Assembly (NCBI RefSeq): GCF_016808095.1
Contig: NC_068970.1
Span: 48,767,630-48,831,629, forward strand
Source: Vigna angularis
Lineage: Eukaryota > Streptophyta > Magnoliopsida > Fabales > Fabaceae
DNA length: 64,000 bases
Reading direction: 5' to 3'
The notes under the pieces were generated by a model. It made no database searches. It saw only the letters and a program-made list of their open reading frames with translations, and was not told where the DNA came from. Numbering within the stretch: the first letter of the stretch is position 1; each line of letters opens with the position of its first letter. Both the position numbers and the translations under genes were made by a program. Positions 1-12,009 of the stretch are shown here, in pieces.

Positions 1-404
1 CTGAGTGTTTGTTTGCTAATGTTAATAATAGAATTAACCTTAAACGAGATGAGTATGAAAGGGAATGTGATAATTGTTACATCTTACAGAAAAATTAAAA
101 TTAATATAGTACGAAAATAATTAAATAATAATACTAACACAAAAAATACATACAATATTACTTATATAACGTCAGTCAAAAATAGAAAATGATATTGAAT
201 ATAATAATTTGCATTGATCATGTATTATTTAAATAGTAATATACAATCAAGATCTTATAATTATGATAATACAAACAAATATCTTCTTAAATATGATGTT
301 GATTACTATAATATTACACCATAAAAGAAAATTAATATTGTGAATACCAAAATCAAGAGTCATAAATGATAAGATATTTGACAAAATATTTGATTTGTCT
401 AACT
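1..404. other. AT-rich intergenic DNA
   Basis: I see no gene, tRNA or structured repeat here. The stretch is strongly AT-rich and abuts a decayed Copia element on its right. Confidence 0.5.
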
Positions 405-1440
405 TCCCCTCTCAAACTAGGGGTGACATGGTCATGCCAAGTTTGTCTCTTAACAAGTTGAATCTGGTTTGAGTGAGAGGTTTAGTCAAACAGTCTACAA
501 TTTGATTAGTAGTAGGAACATAGACCACAATTACTTCATTTTGTAGGACTTGATCACATGTGCAGTGTACATCTATCACAATGTGTTTAGACCATAGGTG
601 CATGACTGGATTAGAAGCAATTGACTTGACATAGCTAATCACACCACAAAATTGGTTTTTTGAGCATTTGTAGTTTTAGTTCTGTTAGTAGATATTTAAT
701 CCAAGCTACTTCAACAGCAAGATCAGCCAAGGCTTTGTATTCTGATTTTGTGTTTGATCGTGACACTACCTTTTGTTTTCTTGAAGACTAGAAAACAAGA
801 GTTTCTCCAAGAAACACACACTTTCATACCATGGATTTTCTGTCATCAGTACTAGTTGCTCAATCTGCATCAGAATACCTCATTATGTTAAGATCATTTG
901 AAGGTTTTATGTGCAAACATAAGTTCATTGTGCCTTGAGGATATCTTAGTATTCTTTTTATTCCTTGCTAGTGATCCATGGTAGGTGGCTCATGTATTGA
1001 CTGAGTTTATTGACAATAAAAGTAATGTATGGCCTTGTGTTGGTCAAATATTTCAATCCACTTATGGCTTTTCTGTACAAAGTAGCATTGGTCATTGGTT
1101 CCCCTTCTATAGTGAATTGTCTACCAGTCACCATTGTGTTGGACAGGCAGAAACTGTCTCCATGTTGAACTTCTTCATAATATCTTTTATGTATTTAGTT
1201 TGTCGTAAGTACATTCCACTGTCATTCTTTTGTACTTTAATGCCAAGAAAGTAGTGTATATGTCCTAAGTCTTTCAATAAGAAAACAACACTAAGTTGAT
1301 TGATGAATGTTTCTAAATATTGGCAGTTGCTTCCTGTTACAATAATATCATTAGCATAAATGAGAAGGAACGTGGTACGATTTGTACCTCTAAGAATGAA
1401 TAGAGAAGAATCACTTTTGGTGTTTTGAAAACCCTAATTC
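405..1440 (-). mobile_element. Decayed Ty1/Copia retrotransposon, RT to RNase H
   Basis: Reading the minus strand from about 1440 down to 412 gives, in broken frames, the C-terminal half of a Copia polyprotein. The order is a YANDIIVTG form of the YVDDIIVTG reverse transcriptase active site (near 1340-1360), the DLGHIHYFLGIKV and TKYIKDIMKKFNM segments, a KRILRYPQGT connection motif (near 915-960), RNase H with SSRKQKVVSRSNTKSEYKAL (near 725-790), and the KHIVIDVH...VPTTNQIVDCLTKPL tail (412-642). Stop codons interrupt it and one aspartate of the active site is changed to asparagine (YAND for YVDD). No LTR can be paired with it, so it is an old fragment. The family call is firm; the exact ends are not. 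Confidence 0.9.
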
Positions 1441-3009
1441 AGAAGTGTATCTCTTAGTTTATCAAACCAAAACCTTAGGTACACTTACACCAAACTTCTC
1501 AAAAGGAACAAAAATTGAAATTAAAGTAGAAACACACTAAACTACCACAATTAAGGAAAACAATAAATCTACATTATGCGGCCTAATGATGAATTAGAAG
1601 GAACTTTGGTTCCCCCTTGCCCACCAACTATAAATTTTGCTTAATTAATTAAATGTCCAATGTTCTTGTTAGGACAAACCCCTAACAAGCCGAAAATACA
1701 AGTCCAAAGGAAAGCAACTAAAATTTACAATTAAAAGAAAATACACACAAATTTCTCTTTCTCACCAAGTGTATAATTTCTTTTCTTGTGTTTTAGACCA
1801 AGACTTCAAGCTTCCCTTCAAGGCCTCCTTCACCTTTGGATCTTCCTCACTGTTTTGGGTTGTCCTCCCAATGATCCTCAATTTTTTTTAACCATCCAAA
1901 GACCTACACCACAAGTTAACACCACTAAAGCCAAAAGGAGTCCAAGGAAAAAGAAAGAAAAGTTCTAAAATGAACAAAGGCTCTTCAAAAGGAGTTTTAA
2001 TTTGACAAAACCATGAATGTTTAGAAGACAATCAAGCAATTAAATAGTAAGAAAGAAATTTTAGCACAACAAAAGGAGTTACCTAAAGAAAGACACTAGA
2101 ATAGATCACAAAAACAAAAAACTCCTAGAAAATCGCAAGGTACTTTTATCCTTTTGCAAGCTAGACCAAATGGTGCACTAAGGCAACCTTTTAAGATCAT
2201 CATGGTTGCTAGAACAACAGCTAAGGATGTGAATTTCAGCTCTGAAATCAGCATCAAAGTGCTCACACAAAAGTTGGTTACATATAGTACATGCATGTGC
2301 TTTTACTTTTACTTTTTGCTTTTGCTTTTTGTACTTTTTGTCTACTTTTCTTTTGTACCTTTTGTCTCTCTTTTTTTTAATTTTTAGCACAAACACACAC
2401 CAAATCAGACCTCAAATCTGGAATGTTTCAACAAGTTTGATGATCATACAAGTTTATTGCACCAAAATAAAGACAACCTACTAGAATCAAGTATAGCATA
2501 AAACACAAAAAAAGTGACATAATGAAAACCTAACTCTATGAACTTGTTCATGATCTAACAACAAGTATGAACGCAAATACATAACATAAAAGCACTCAAA
2601 CGCACAAATATTGATCAGTTTTTGGAAATGACTTAAACATATATTTTTTATGATTTTTAAAGTTTCAACTAAAAAGTAGAGACATCAAAAGGACTAAACA
2701 TGACTCTAGACAACGTGGAATGATTTGAAACTTAAAATGACTCAAACAAATATATATTGACCAAACAAAATAGTGGAGAAAGACTCAAAAACATAAAAAA
2801 GCACACAAGAACACAAGAACATGAAAAACTAAGCCAAAAGACCGAATGACTCAAAGAACAACACAATGAGAGCCATGATGAACATGAAATATGAAATGGA
2901 CAACAAGGCAAGACAAACAAGGATAATATATAAACAACACGAAAGCACAAAAATATAGATAGGGACCAAGAATCTTAGCTCTTGAAGAACCAAAGCTCTT
3001 GATACCAAA
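1441..3009 (-). mobile_element. Probable untranslated internal region of an LTR retrotransposon
   Basis: No coding sequence is recognisable. On the minus strand the segment lies directly downstream of a sequence resembling the initiator-Met tRNA primer-binding site (TTTGGTATCAAGAGCT, about 2993-3009). I therefore read it as the leader of a retrotransposon whose 5' LTR starts at 3010 and runs rightward. The many short reading frames here are low-complexity and show no domain. Confidence 0.45.
2993..3009 (-). other. Primer-binding-site-like sequence
   Basis: The minus strand reads CA, two bases, then TGGTATCAAGAGC, close to the TGGTATCAGAGC primer-binding site complementary to plant initiator Met-tRNA. 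It lies immediately inside a possible LTR end (TG at 3010 on the plus strand). One extra A interrupts the match. Confidence 0.55.
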
Positions 3010-3867
3010 TGATGGCAACCTCCTTGAGCTAGGTTGGGTCAAAGCTTAGGAAGAAGCAAAGAGATGGTCCCTATGATGGATATGGTTTCGGAAATGGATG
3101 GGAAAAGGGTGATATGATGCGCAAATGATGGTGGTATGGTGATAGGTTCACGAATTTTAGTGATAGGATGAAGATGATGTGTATTTTGAAGGTTCAAGGA
3201 GTAGATAGGCCAATTCCATGAGGTAGGTGTTAACACATTGACAAGTGTACCAAATCTTATCAAGTAATATAAAATGATAAGACCAAGTATCGTGTCCTAG
3301 AAGACTCACGGCACTAAACAGTCATGTAATACCTTAACTAATTAAGACTTAAGAACAATTTCATTGATTTAGAATGTAAAATGCAGAAAAAGTAAATATG
3401 AATGCAATTTGATCAATTGAGGCAAAATACAAAAGTGAATGAATGATTTTGATAATATGAGATGAGTATGTTGTTGGGGTTTAGATTTCACCATCCTTAC
3501 TCTTATCCATATAAGAATTCATCTTCTTCATTCAATTGTTAACGTCACTATCTAAATTACTTAAAACATGATCCCTCGACGAAGAAAGTCTATCCTTAAT
3601 TATTAGACCACAATCTCTTGCATCCCTAATAATTAATTATGCATTACGAATAAAAGCTTAAGACAATCAAACCTCCTATCCCCATCCCTGGGTAATATTG
3701 CTTTTGGGAGAAATTCTCCAGATCGTGGTTTCTATGTATTTCCCAATAACAAAGAAGACCATAAAATCATGCCATGAATGATCAAAACATAACAAGCATA
3801 GAACAAAGGAGAAAATCCCTAACAATTAATGAAAGAAGCATATAATAATTCCGAACAAATTCAAATA

Positions 3868-4277
3868 CATGAGAGTTTAGAGGTTACATCTTCCCCAACA
3901 ACAAATGAGTTTAGTTCTCCATAATCATGGAGAAACTAGGTGTACAATGGAATGAAAGTGATAAACCCTAGAAACCAAAGAGGAGAGCTCCCGCATCCAA
4001 TTCTGCCTCCAGAGAGTGGAAAAAAGTGTGTTTTTGTGTCTTTGCTGCCCAAAGATACTCCCTCTAGGTGTACATGAGAGTTTAGAGGTTACATCTTCCC
4101 CAACAACAAATGAGTTTAGTTCTCCATAATCATGGAGAAACTAAGTGTACAATGGAATGAAAGTGATAGAAAAACCCTAGAAATTGAAAAGGAGAGCTCC
4201 TGCATCCAATTATGCCTCCAGAGAGTGGAAAAAAATGTGTTTATGTGTCTCTGCTGCCTAAAGATACTCCCTCTAGG
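3868..4277. repeat. 205-bp tandem duplication inside solo LTR 1
   Basis: A unit beginning CATGAGAGTTTAGAGG occurs at 3868 and again at 4073, giving a period of 205 bp. The copies differ by scattered substitutions and small indels. The related LTR at 47115-48568 has one copy, so the duplication arose after the two LTRs separated. Confidence 0.9.
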
Positions 4278-4309
4278 ACGTCCAAGTCCTTATATACAGT
4301 TGAATTGGA

Positions 4310-4515
4310 TCATGGGCCAACGTCACCAGCGCTCAGTGCCCCTACTTAGGGTGCCCAAGCGAGCTTGCGAGAGAAATGAAGCTCAGGGCCCTAGGAAGGG
4401 CGCCCAGGCATGACATGGTTCTCGAGAACTGGCGCTCAGCATCCCAAGGGCGCTCAAGTGTGATTGAGAGACTCCTACGCTGAGGGCTCCATAAAAGGGC
4501 GCCCAAGCGTGTTGC
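4310..4515. repeat. GC-rich minisatellite with GCGCTCAGCG-type motif
   Basis: Within otherwise AT-rich DNA there is a block of imperfect units about 50 bp long. Each carries a GGGCGCCCAAG or GCGCTCAGC-like core next to a CTAGG/CCTAGG-like segment. The same block occurs, longer, in the sister LTR at 47368-47672. Confidence 0.75.
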
Positions 4516-4989
4516 GAGCTTCTTTAGCCTTCTCTTCTGATGTTCTTTCTGTCCTTTCTGAGTTCCAACTCCTTGACATTTTAATCCTCTTCAAATTCAT
4601 TCCACTTTCCTACAAAATCAAGGGAATTGAGTGATAAAATCCTCAAGTATAACCTAAACTCTCTTATTCACACAAATAAGCTGAAATCATGAGTTCAAGC
4701 AAGCTTCTAAGTAAAAAAAAAAGGTTGATTTAGTATAAAAATTGAATCACAGATAATGGTATTTTCAACCGTTATCAGTAGGTGACTAGAAGGGCATCTA
4801 GGGTTGTTATAGTCTTGGTGAAGAAAGAATAAAGCTACAATTTGGCAATATAACATTACTAATTTCCAAAATGAAATACAAGGGTGGAGACACCTTTCTT
4901 TATAGGCCAAGAGTGTCTCTTTCTAACCCTAAAAGCATGATCTCCAACATTTGCTCTCATTAGCCAAAAATGAGGCCTTCTAGCCTCTC

Positions 4990-5160
4990 CAATGATGGGA
5001 GGACATGTGGCTACTCCCAAAATACAATCATCTCCATTCCTAGAGTGTCATGTGGTCACTACTAAAAGCAAATCCTCTCCAATGGTGGAGGGACATGTGG
5101 TCACTACCAAAAAGAAATCATCTCCACTCCTAGGATGTCATGTGGCTGCCTTTTTAAAAG
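4990..5160. repeat. Short tandem array, about 50-bp units
   Basis: Four imperfect units alternate between GGACATGTGG and TGTCATGTGG cores, each followed by (C/T)ACTACCAAAA-like and TCTCCA-like segments. A short frame through it reads as repeated G/C-HV(A/V)T peptide units, but there is no other sign of coding. Confidence 0.7.
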
Positions 5161-5444
5161 CAACATCTCCAATGAAAGCATGACACATTTCACACACTTT
5201 CACTTGGTTTCGATATCTATCTTAGGGAAAATTCTATGCTACTTAGACCTTAATACAAGTCTTAATCAAACTTACACTACATGACCGAATACAAGGCCTA
5301 AATAAACCTACATTACTTTTCAACCTTGATGATGACCTATGAGAAAGAGTTTGATTCACCTTGCATAGATGATTCTAGGTTATTCTTGAAAGTGCTCTGG
5401 CCATGGCTAGGGGTATTCCATCAGCAGCAACTGATGATGATGTT

Positions 5445-5690
5445 GAATCGTGATAACTATATTCATTAGAGTAGATGTATCGACGAATCTGAGGTTTTAA
5501 GTGACCTCTTTTGAACACATCCTAATGTAGTGAAATTGTTGAACACATTTAATATTGCTTTGTTGATGGATTGAACATACAAAACAAACAAATATTGACT
5601 TCCCTTATTTGAAATTGATAGTATGACGTCTACAGAGTTGACCTTTTCAGCATCATTTTCATTCTTGTACATGGTCAAAATTTAGTTAAC
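5445..5690 (+). pseudogene. MULE/FAR1-like transposase fragment (copy 1)
   Basis: The plus strand in one frame reads SRCIDESEVLSDLF, stop, THPNVVKLLNTFNIALLMD, stop, TYKTNKY, stop, LPLFEIDSMTSTELTFS. This matches the start of the DDE domain of plant MULE transposases related to FAR1-like proteins, where the core is LLMDSTYKTNRYRLPL. Three in-frame stops replace conserved codons, so it cannot be functional. It is a paralogue of the longer fragment at 49770-50645. Neither terminal repeats nor the zinc-binding domain are visible. Confidence 0.85.
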
Positions 5691-5699
5691 TTTTTACCG

Positions 5700-6245
5700 T
5701 GGGTGATCAACTTGATCTCCCCTTGATCCTACACAATAACATTTAATATAAAATTTATTGAAACTAAACAATAGCCATTAAAATTCAAGTTTTACACTTA
5801 CCTAGCCTTGTCATAAGGCATAAGAACCATGCTCAACATAATAAGTCAATAATGAAGTATCATATGGACCTCCTCAAAATCCACCAACTTCTTCTTCTAT
5901 TTGAGGAACATCCTCATGCTCCTCCTCAACGTCATGTTGTCAATTAGATGCTTCTCAAATTGAATATATGGATGCTCCTCAAACTGAATATCAGCTTTAC
6001 CTTCTCCACACCTTCTACAAGCTAAAATAAGAAGTTTCATCCTCGCATCACCCCACGAGGAACTTTCTCCCTAATACGAAGATGCACTCCTGGTACGGGC
6101 TATATTTGTCCAAATTTTTTTCATCTAATAATAAGAATACATGACAAAAATTAATAAATTAAAATAATATAAAATTATAAAATCTTATTAAATTATTAAA
6201 AAAGCAAACAAAAATAATGTTAAAAATAAATAAAAAATACACAAT
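5700..6245. other. Intergenic, no supported gene
   Basis: AT-rich DNA with a moderately GC-richer patch at 5880-6100 containing repeated CTCCTC motifs. I see no domain or conserved motif. Confidence 0.4.
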
Positions 6246-6247
6246 TA

Positions 6248-6430
6248 AATTCGTTAAAGTCCAAAACGGATTTCAAAGTCCGTTTTTACCTTCAATAAAT
6301 TTTGAAATTTGTTGAAACTCAAAACAAATTTTGAAATTTGTTGAAGTTCGAAAGGAATTTTAAAATCCATTTTGGCTTTCAGATTTCGAAATCTGTAAAA
6401 GCGCAAGACAATTCCAAGTTTCGTTTAACG
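6248..6430. repeat. Array of imperfect GGATTTCGAAATCC-like palindromes
   Basis: About five units spaced 30-40 bp apart share a palindromic plan. Examples are AACGGATTTCAAAGTCCGTT near 6257, AAATTTTGAAATTT near 6330, GGAATTTTAAAATCC near 6355 and AGATTTCGAAATCT near 6380. The segments between them (GTTGAA(A/G)(C/T)TC) are also similar. It is probably part of a transposable element whose ends I cannot place. Confidence 0.65.
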
Positions 6431-9180
6431 TTTTCAACTCTTACGAACCTCTGATTAACTTATTCCCTCACAGATCTCGGTTCAAACAGAAAATTCAATA
6501 CTCTACGTTCATATATACACATACAACACATTCAATATGGATCAAAATGCGGAAGAACCAAATGTGCGAAAACAATGGAGGATGAACCTTGGAGGACGAG
6601 CGACAAGCGCTATGGTGAAAGGATGATGAAAAACAATCACGAAGCTGAAGATTAAACGGAACAAATTGAAGAATGAATGAAGAAAAAGATTTGTGCACAT
6701 CACGAAAGATGAAGGATGAACGAAGAAAAAGAAAGAGGTTTAACGATTTATTGATGCATGAAGAAAGATTTAGAGACACATGAAGAAGCACCCTTTCTGT
6801 TAAATTCAACTTAAACCAATCCACCACCTCAATTATAAGCGAGTTGGATTAAATTAGATCAAGATGTCGAAAAAATTATTATTGAAAGTTATAACTTTTA
6901 AATATCAATCCAAATAAAAGAAATATATAATCTTTATAAAACAAATAATCGAATGCTTCAATTTGTCCAAAAATAAAGTTAATAACAAATCTCATACTAC
7001 TTATCCCTCAACATATAAAAATGAGTTAATTTAGACTAAGTCAAATTTAACTTAATCATAAATCAAATTCAACATTAGATTGGATTGGATCAAGTAATTA
7101 GGAAACCCAATCCGATACAGATCCCTACATAAAACAAAAATAATTTTGAATAAAAGTAATTTAGTAAGGATATAATATATTATTTTTATATATTTTTTTC
7201 GATATTATTGTATATCAACTTTCTGTTTTCGGTGCAACTTAATTTTAACTATATAATATTAGATATTTAATTTATGCGTTAAAATTATTTTAGCTTCGAA
7301 ATTGTAGCTCAATCTCTGAAACTGTCCAAAGGAACTTTCCAACAACAAAATTGGGCCATATGTTAATAGGTGGGGGAAGAAATGGGCCACAAAATCTTAA
7401 GCTTGTCATAGCACTTTAGATTCCAATAAAAAAAATCCCTTCTTAAATATGTTTAAGCATGATTTAACTTAATATCAGTCGTAGTTGAAATAAATTCAAA
7501 ATTTGTATGTCCTAAAAAATGATCACAGCTTGCTTATTTTTGTTTTAAAAGACCCTTATCACAAAAATTCTGAAAAAGGGTATTATTATTTACTGATTTG
7601 ACTCTCCTCACTACAGAGAAAAAAAATTTAATGTTTAAAAGATAGAATGAAATAATAACTATCAATTGAAAATATATATTCAAATCATAATGACTTTCAA
7701 ACATATTTATTCAAATCATAATTAACATTATATTTATTAGCATATATTTAATTTTATCATAAATTAAATTTATTCATTTCTAATTAATAATTGTGAATAC
7801 ATTTTATTTTGTAAAGTTAATAATTAACTCTGAAAAGTGATAATTCTAGTCATCATTAATTTTAAATTGTTACAAATTTGGTTTGTTGACTGTCTAATTA
7901 GTAATTATAAGTTCATTTAACTTTCTTTAATTTTTGTAATTGGTAATTTAAAGTACGTTTTTTCTTCCAAAGTCAATAATTCAGTTTAACTTTTGAATTA
8001 AAATTATAAGAACAATAATTGACTTTAAATGGGTGAAATTTTTTGAACTTTTAAAAAATTGGTAGCACTTTTTTAATTTGATGTAAAAATAAATTTAGTT
8101 TATGCGGTGGTTGATTGAATGGACCACAACATTGCTGCCTCCATAATGTTGTTTGAATTGCATTCACTTTGTTTTGCGAAGCACGCGCCGAAAAGCAAAC
8201 AACAGATCAATGTAACAATGCCTTTCCGCCCATGCCAGCAATCATTTGCAAAACTTCTAAACCTCATTTCCACACTACAAAAATGTTTTTTTTATATAAA
8301 GTGTCTTCCAAAAACAATATCATTAATTTAAATAATATTTAGAATGAAAGTAAAAAATTTGTGTCTCAAAATATTATTTTTGTTAAAATATATTGTTAGA
8401 ATGACATATATTTATATTTATTTCAGTTAGTAAATCAAGAATTATAATTTCACTAAAACAATTACGTGAATATACCAACAAATCTTTTTTCTATCGCAAA
8501 ACTACATCTTTTACACACTCTAATATACTAACAAGAAAACTACAATATTTAAAGTCTTCTTTAAAAAGAAAAAAATAGACTTCAAAACTCACATTCATTA
8601 CCTCACTTGTTCAAAAAAAAGAGTATTAAACGCACTTAAAAAATTATGAGTAGATGAGAATTTCAACTAAAAGAGATTCATTTTTCATGGTATTGACTCA
8701 TCTCATCACACTCAAATTTTCTCAATTACATTTTTCCAATAGGGCTCCTCTAAGAAACCAACTTTTAAAGATCTAAAATTTACATTTGATAAAGCAAATC
8801 TGAAAAACAACATCAGTTCGTATTTGAAAAACGTCAATGTTTTGAGTCAATATAACGTCATACTGATCTAATCCAAACGAAAACATGCATTTATAACAGT
8901 ACAAACAAGAACACTAAAAACCATTGTTTATTTAGATTTGTATTTTTAATAGGTTCTCCTTTCAACAACCTTACAATCGACCAAACAAGGAACAAGAATC
9001 CATTTTGCGCGTATACTTAATAATTTTGCAGAAGCGATTGTTTTGACTAAGAAAACCATATTTGAAAAGAAGTCCACTCGAACTAAGTGGTAGTGCTCAT
9101 ACACCACCCCATGTCAAATGGCACAAATAAAATACTATAGGAAGATAACATGATAAATCTCAAACTGTTATATAAATAAA
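6431..9180. other. AT-rich intergenic DNA
   Basis: No gene can be supported. Short reading frames near 6495-6827 (minus) and 8119-8331 (plus) have no recognisable motif and unusual composition. Simple AT-rich sequence dominates 7100-8100. Confidence 0.5.
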
Positions 9181-9342
9181 TAGACTTGTATATAAAAGAA
9201 AAGAGGGTACAGTCTCAACTCAGGGAATGAATTTTATCTACTATTAAGTCAAACATAGAATGAGATGAAAAACCAAAAGAAAACATCAAAATAATAATCC
9301 CCCATGTCATCTCTCTACTCTTAAAATGGAACCAAACTATTC

Positions 9343-10787
9343 TCAGAAGCCTGAGAATGTGGCTACCAATATGCCAACAAGCAAGGTTCCAGCAGAAATT
9401 GGGAATGATGCTGCGTTTCCTTTAGCTGGTGCTGGTGCAGGAGATACCTCATTTGCTGGACCATGTACACCAGAAGATGAAGCACCAGATGCTTGAGGAG
9501 ATGGAGAAGCTTTTGGAGAAACCCCTCCAGCTACAAATAAACCATGATTCAATTAGAAACACCAACAATGTTCAAGTCTAACACAGTTATCAAAATGGTC
9601 AAGATTTTTCATACAATTAAAAAAGCATCGAGGTATGAACAGTACAGGAGAAAAATGCTGCTATGAAAAAGTCTCACAAGCAGATTTTTGTCAGTAGAAA
9701 TGGGGAAATAAACAGATAGAGGGATGTAGAGTTCACAACTATAATATAATTATTGTTTACTTTAAATCATCATTCACAACAACACAACAGAAGAAGAAAC
9801 AAAACTTCAAAATCAGATATTGCTGTTGTTTATTTAAAATTAAGAGGCTGGAATAAACAAAGCACGTGATCCCTTTGTAATTTGAAAGAAAAATCGGCTT
9901 CAAAAACCACACATCAAGGTTATAAAGGGCATAAAGTACGGGAGAAAAAGTACAGTAACTAGGTGACATACCAGGAGCAGCAACAGGGGATTCGGACACT
10001 GCAAAAAAAACAATAGAAGACACAGTTACTGACAAGAATCAAGAAAGAGACAAAACTGCAAAAACGGGTGATATGTATGAAAAATGAGATCCATGTTCAT
10101 CATCGAGGGAACACACAGAAAAAAAAAAAAACTAAGGGTATCCCTGGTACCACCATCATCATCTGATGTAGCATGCGGTGATGTTAAAAAAATCGGAAAA
10201 AAAAGTACAAAAATTGTGCCTCTCAATGTGTTTCTCGCTGGTAACACAAGTGGCGTGACAATGAAAGGCACCATGGGACCGATCCATCTCGAGCATGCAT
10301 AAAAATGAAACCTTTAACCAATCCAGAAGTCGAAAGCACTGATCTTTGTGAAGAAATCTACCATAAAGAAAATGAAAAGACAAAAGCAAAGAGAAAGCAG
10401 AGACCCCAAATGGGAAAAGAAAAAAAGTAGCAGAATTTACTCACATCCACAGTTGGCGGCAGAAGGGGCAGAGACTTTGCATGCGGCAGGGAGACTGGTG
10501 GCCTTGGTGACATTCAAAATCACACCAAACTGAGCACTGCTTTTGAAAGCCTCGCAAAGGCAAACAGGGGCACTTTTGAGCACAGACTTGAGGCCAGAAC
10601 AGCAGGTACCCTCTGGCTTGGTGATGGTGCTGCCATTGGTGACAAAGGACAAGCAATCGGCCATGGTGAGAACAAGGGTTGAGCAGTCCACGGACGGTGC
10701 TGGCGCTTGATGGGATGATGCGCTTTGTGCTAGATCAATGGCGCATAGAGCCATGAAACACACCATGAACGAGAGTTTTGATGCCAT
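9343..10787 (-). CDS. GPI-anchored non-specific lipid transfer protein (LTPG-like)
   Basis: Three minus-strand exons, 10787-10445, 9998-9972 (27 nt) and 9530-9343, join in frame through GT/AG sites (donor GTGAGT; acceptors TTTTGCAG and TTTGTAG) to give 185 residues. Residues 1 to about 23 are a signal peptide. The eight-cysteine motif of the nsLTP/2S albumin fold is complete: C35, C45, C62-C63, C76-L-C78, C103, C113. A Ser/Pro/Ala-rich linker follows (about 115-160). The C-terminus is hydrophobic ([17 protein letters not shown]), typical of a GPI-attachment signal. Family members are secreted, stay tethered to the outer plasma membrane and help move wax or cutin lipids to the cuticle. That role is inferred from the family. 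The start is the first Met of the signal peptide. The gene looks intact. Confidence 0.93.
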
Positions 10788-10899
10788 TTCTGGAGAGAGA
10801 AAAATGAAGAGAGTGAGGGAAAAGGAGAAGTGAGAGAATGGAAGAGTGAAGAGAAATTAAGGTGGAACACTGAAATGGACTTGGGGTGTGTGGAGATAC

Positions 10900-10906
10900 T
10901 TAAATA
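10900..10906 (-). promoter_or_regulatory. Likely TATA box of the LTPG gene
   Basis: The minus strand reads CTTATTTAAGTATC about 115 bp upstream of the LTPG start codon. Position and composition suit a plant TATA box; there is no other support. Confidence 0.4.
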
Positions 10907-10919
10907 AGGTCACAAACAA

Positions 10920-11716
10920 CTGAATTCTGTTTTTTTCTTTTAAAAAAAAGTTTCAATTTAAGAATTATTAGGAAAGTTGAATATTTTAAGGATGTGGTCT
11001 TCCCTGTTGTTTTATTTCTTTTGTTCTTCAAAATTGTTTAATTTTTTTCTCTATTAAACTCTTAAATACTACTTCATACTTCCATTTAGAAATTATTGGG
11101 TAGGCTAAATAATTTAAAAAAATTTATTTGATTTATTTTCAAAAATGACTATTAGTATATTTAGAAAAGTTAAACTTTTAAAAGAACATTTAACAAAAAA
11201 ATAAAAATAAAATTATAAATAATAATTTAAATATCATGTTAATTATTTTATATGATAAAAATAAATTTTTTATTATGTTAAAGCTAGTGAATTAGTAAAA
11301 TTATTATTAATAAATTAGGAAAACATAAAATTAATCATACCTATATACAAAGAAATTTTCTTTTATACATTTTTTTCAATTTATCCATTAAATAATTTTT
11401 TTAATATTAATATGATTATTTTATTAATTTTATTCTTTAAGTAATTATTTTCTAAAATTTATTGTTTTTTCTATTTGATAATTTTTTAATTTAACCATCT
11501 TTTTAATTATAGAACTATATACAAAATAAATAAAAAATTGTTTTCAATAAAATTAAGAATATTATTTATATTTAATTTTATAATTATAATAATAATAATA
11601 GTTTTATTATTTTTATTACCATAAACAAAATAAACACGTATTTTCATTAGTTATTATAATTACTTTAAATTTATTTTAGAATATAATTAATAAATTTAAA
11701 TTATTAATTTAATATT
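10920..11716. other. AT-rich intergenic DNA
   Basis: Extremely AT-rich, no gene or RNA recognised. It lies between the LTPG promoter and a MITE. Confidence 0.5.
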
Positions 11717-12009
11717 TTAAATTAAGGGTTAAATATGTTTTTAGTCCCTAAACTATTGGTCGTTTCTGGTTTTCGTCCCTCTTTCAAAGTAAGGTACGAT
11801 TTGGTCCTCAATCTTTAAAAAACGTTCGTTTTAGTCCTCAAAATTTTGTTTTTAGTCCTCGTTTTAGTCCTCAAAACGTTCGTTTTTTCGACTAAAACGA
11901 ACATGTTTTAAAGATTGAGGACCAAATCGTATCTTACTTTGAAAGAGGGACGAAAACCAGAAACGGCCAATAGTTTAGGGACTAAAAACATATTTAACCC
12001 TTAAATTAA
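11717..12009. mobile_element. Fold-back MITE with 9-bp TSD (Mutator-type)
   Basis: The element spans 11726-12000 (275 bp), starting GGGTTAAATATG and ending with its exact complement CATATTTAACCC. The arms pair over roughly 100 bp or more, including AGTCCCTAAACTATTGG and its complement, around a central part with GTTCGTTTTAGTCCTC repeats. It is flanked by the identical 9-mer TTAAATTAA (11717-11725 and 12001-12009). The 9-bp duplication points to mobilisation by a Mutator-family transposase. It has no coding capacity. Confidence 0.88.

Larger units (their letters stand above)
3228..4777 (-). mobile_element. Solo LTR copy 1, TSD GTAGG
   Basis: A 1,550-bp LTR with TG...CA ends (TGTTAAC at 3228, GTTATCA ending at 4777) and exact 5-bp target duplications GTAGG at 3223-3227 and 4778-4782. 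It is the same family as 47115-48568 in the opposite orientation. For example, the stretch starting ACCAAATC(T/G)TATCAAG just inside the end, and the segment with CCAACTCCTTGA near the other end, occur in both. No internal retrotransposon region is attached, so it is a solo LTR. It carries an internal 205-bp tandem duplication and a GC-rich repeat block at about 4310-4515. Confidence 0.9.
3010..5330 (-). mobile_element. Gypsy-type LTR split by a later solo LTR
   Basis: The LTR begins (plus-strand reading) TGATGGCAACCTCC at 3010, next to the primer-binding-site-like sequence. It is interrupted at 3228-4777 by a solo LTR of another family. Removing that insertion and one copy of its GTAGG target duplication restores a continuous sequence (...CATGAGGTAGG then TGACTAGAAGG...). 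The right part holds a short tandem array at 4990-5160. The right end is not resolved; 5330 is approximate. No coding content. Confidence 0.5.

Noticed and set aside
10441..10656. Second minus-strand frame overlapping LTPG exon 1
   Set aside because: Out-of-frame shadow of the LTPG exon; the other frame has the full eight-cysteine motif and signal peptide.
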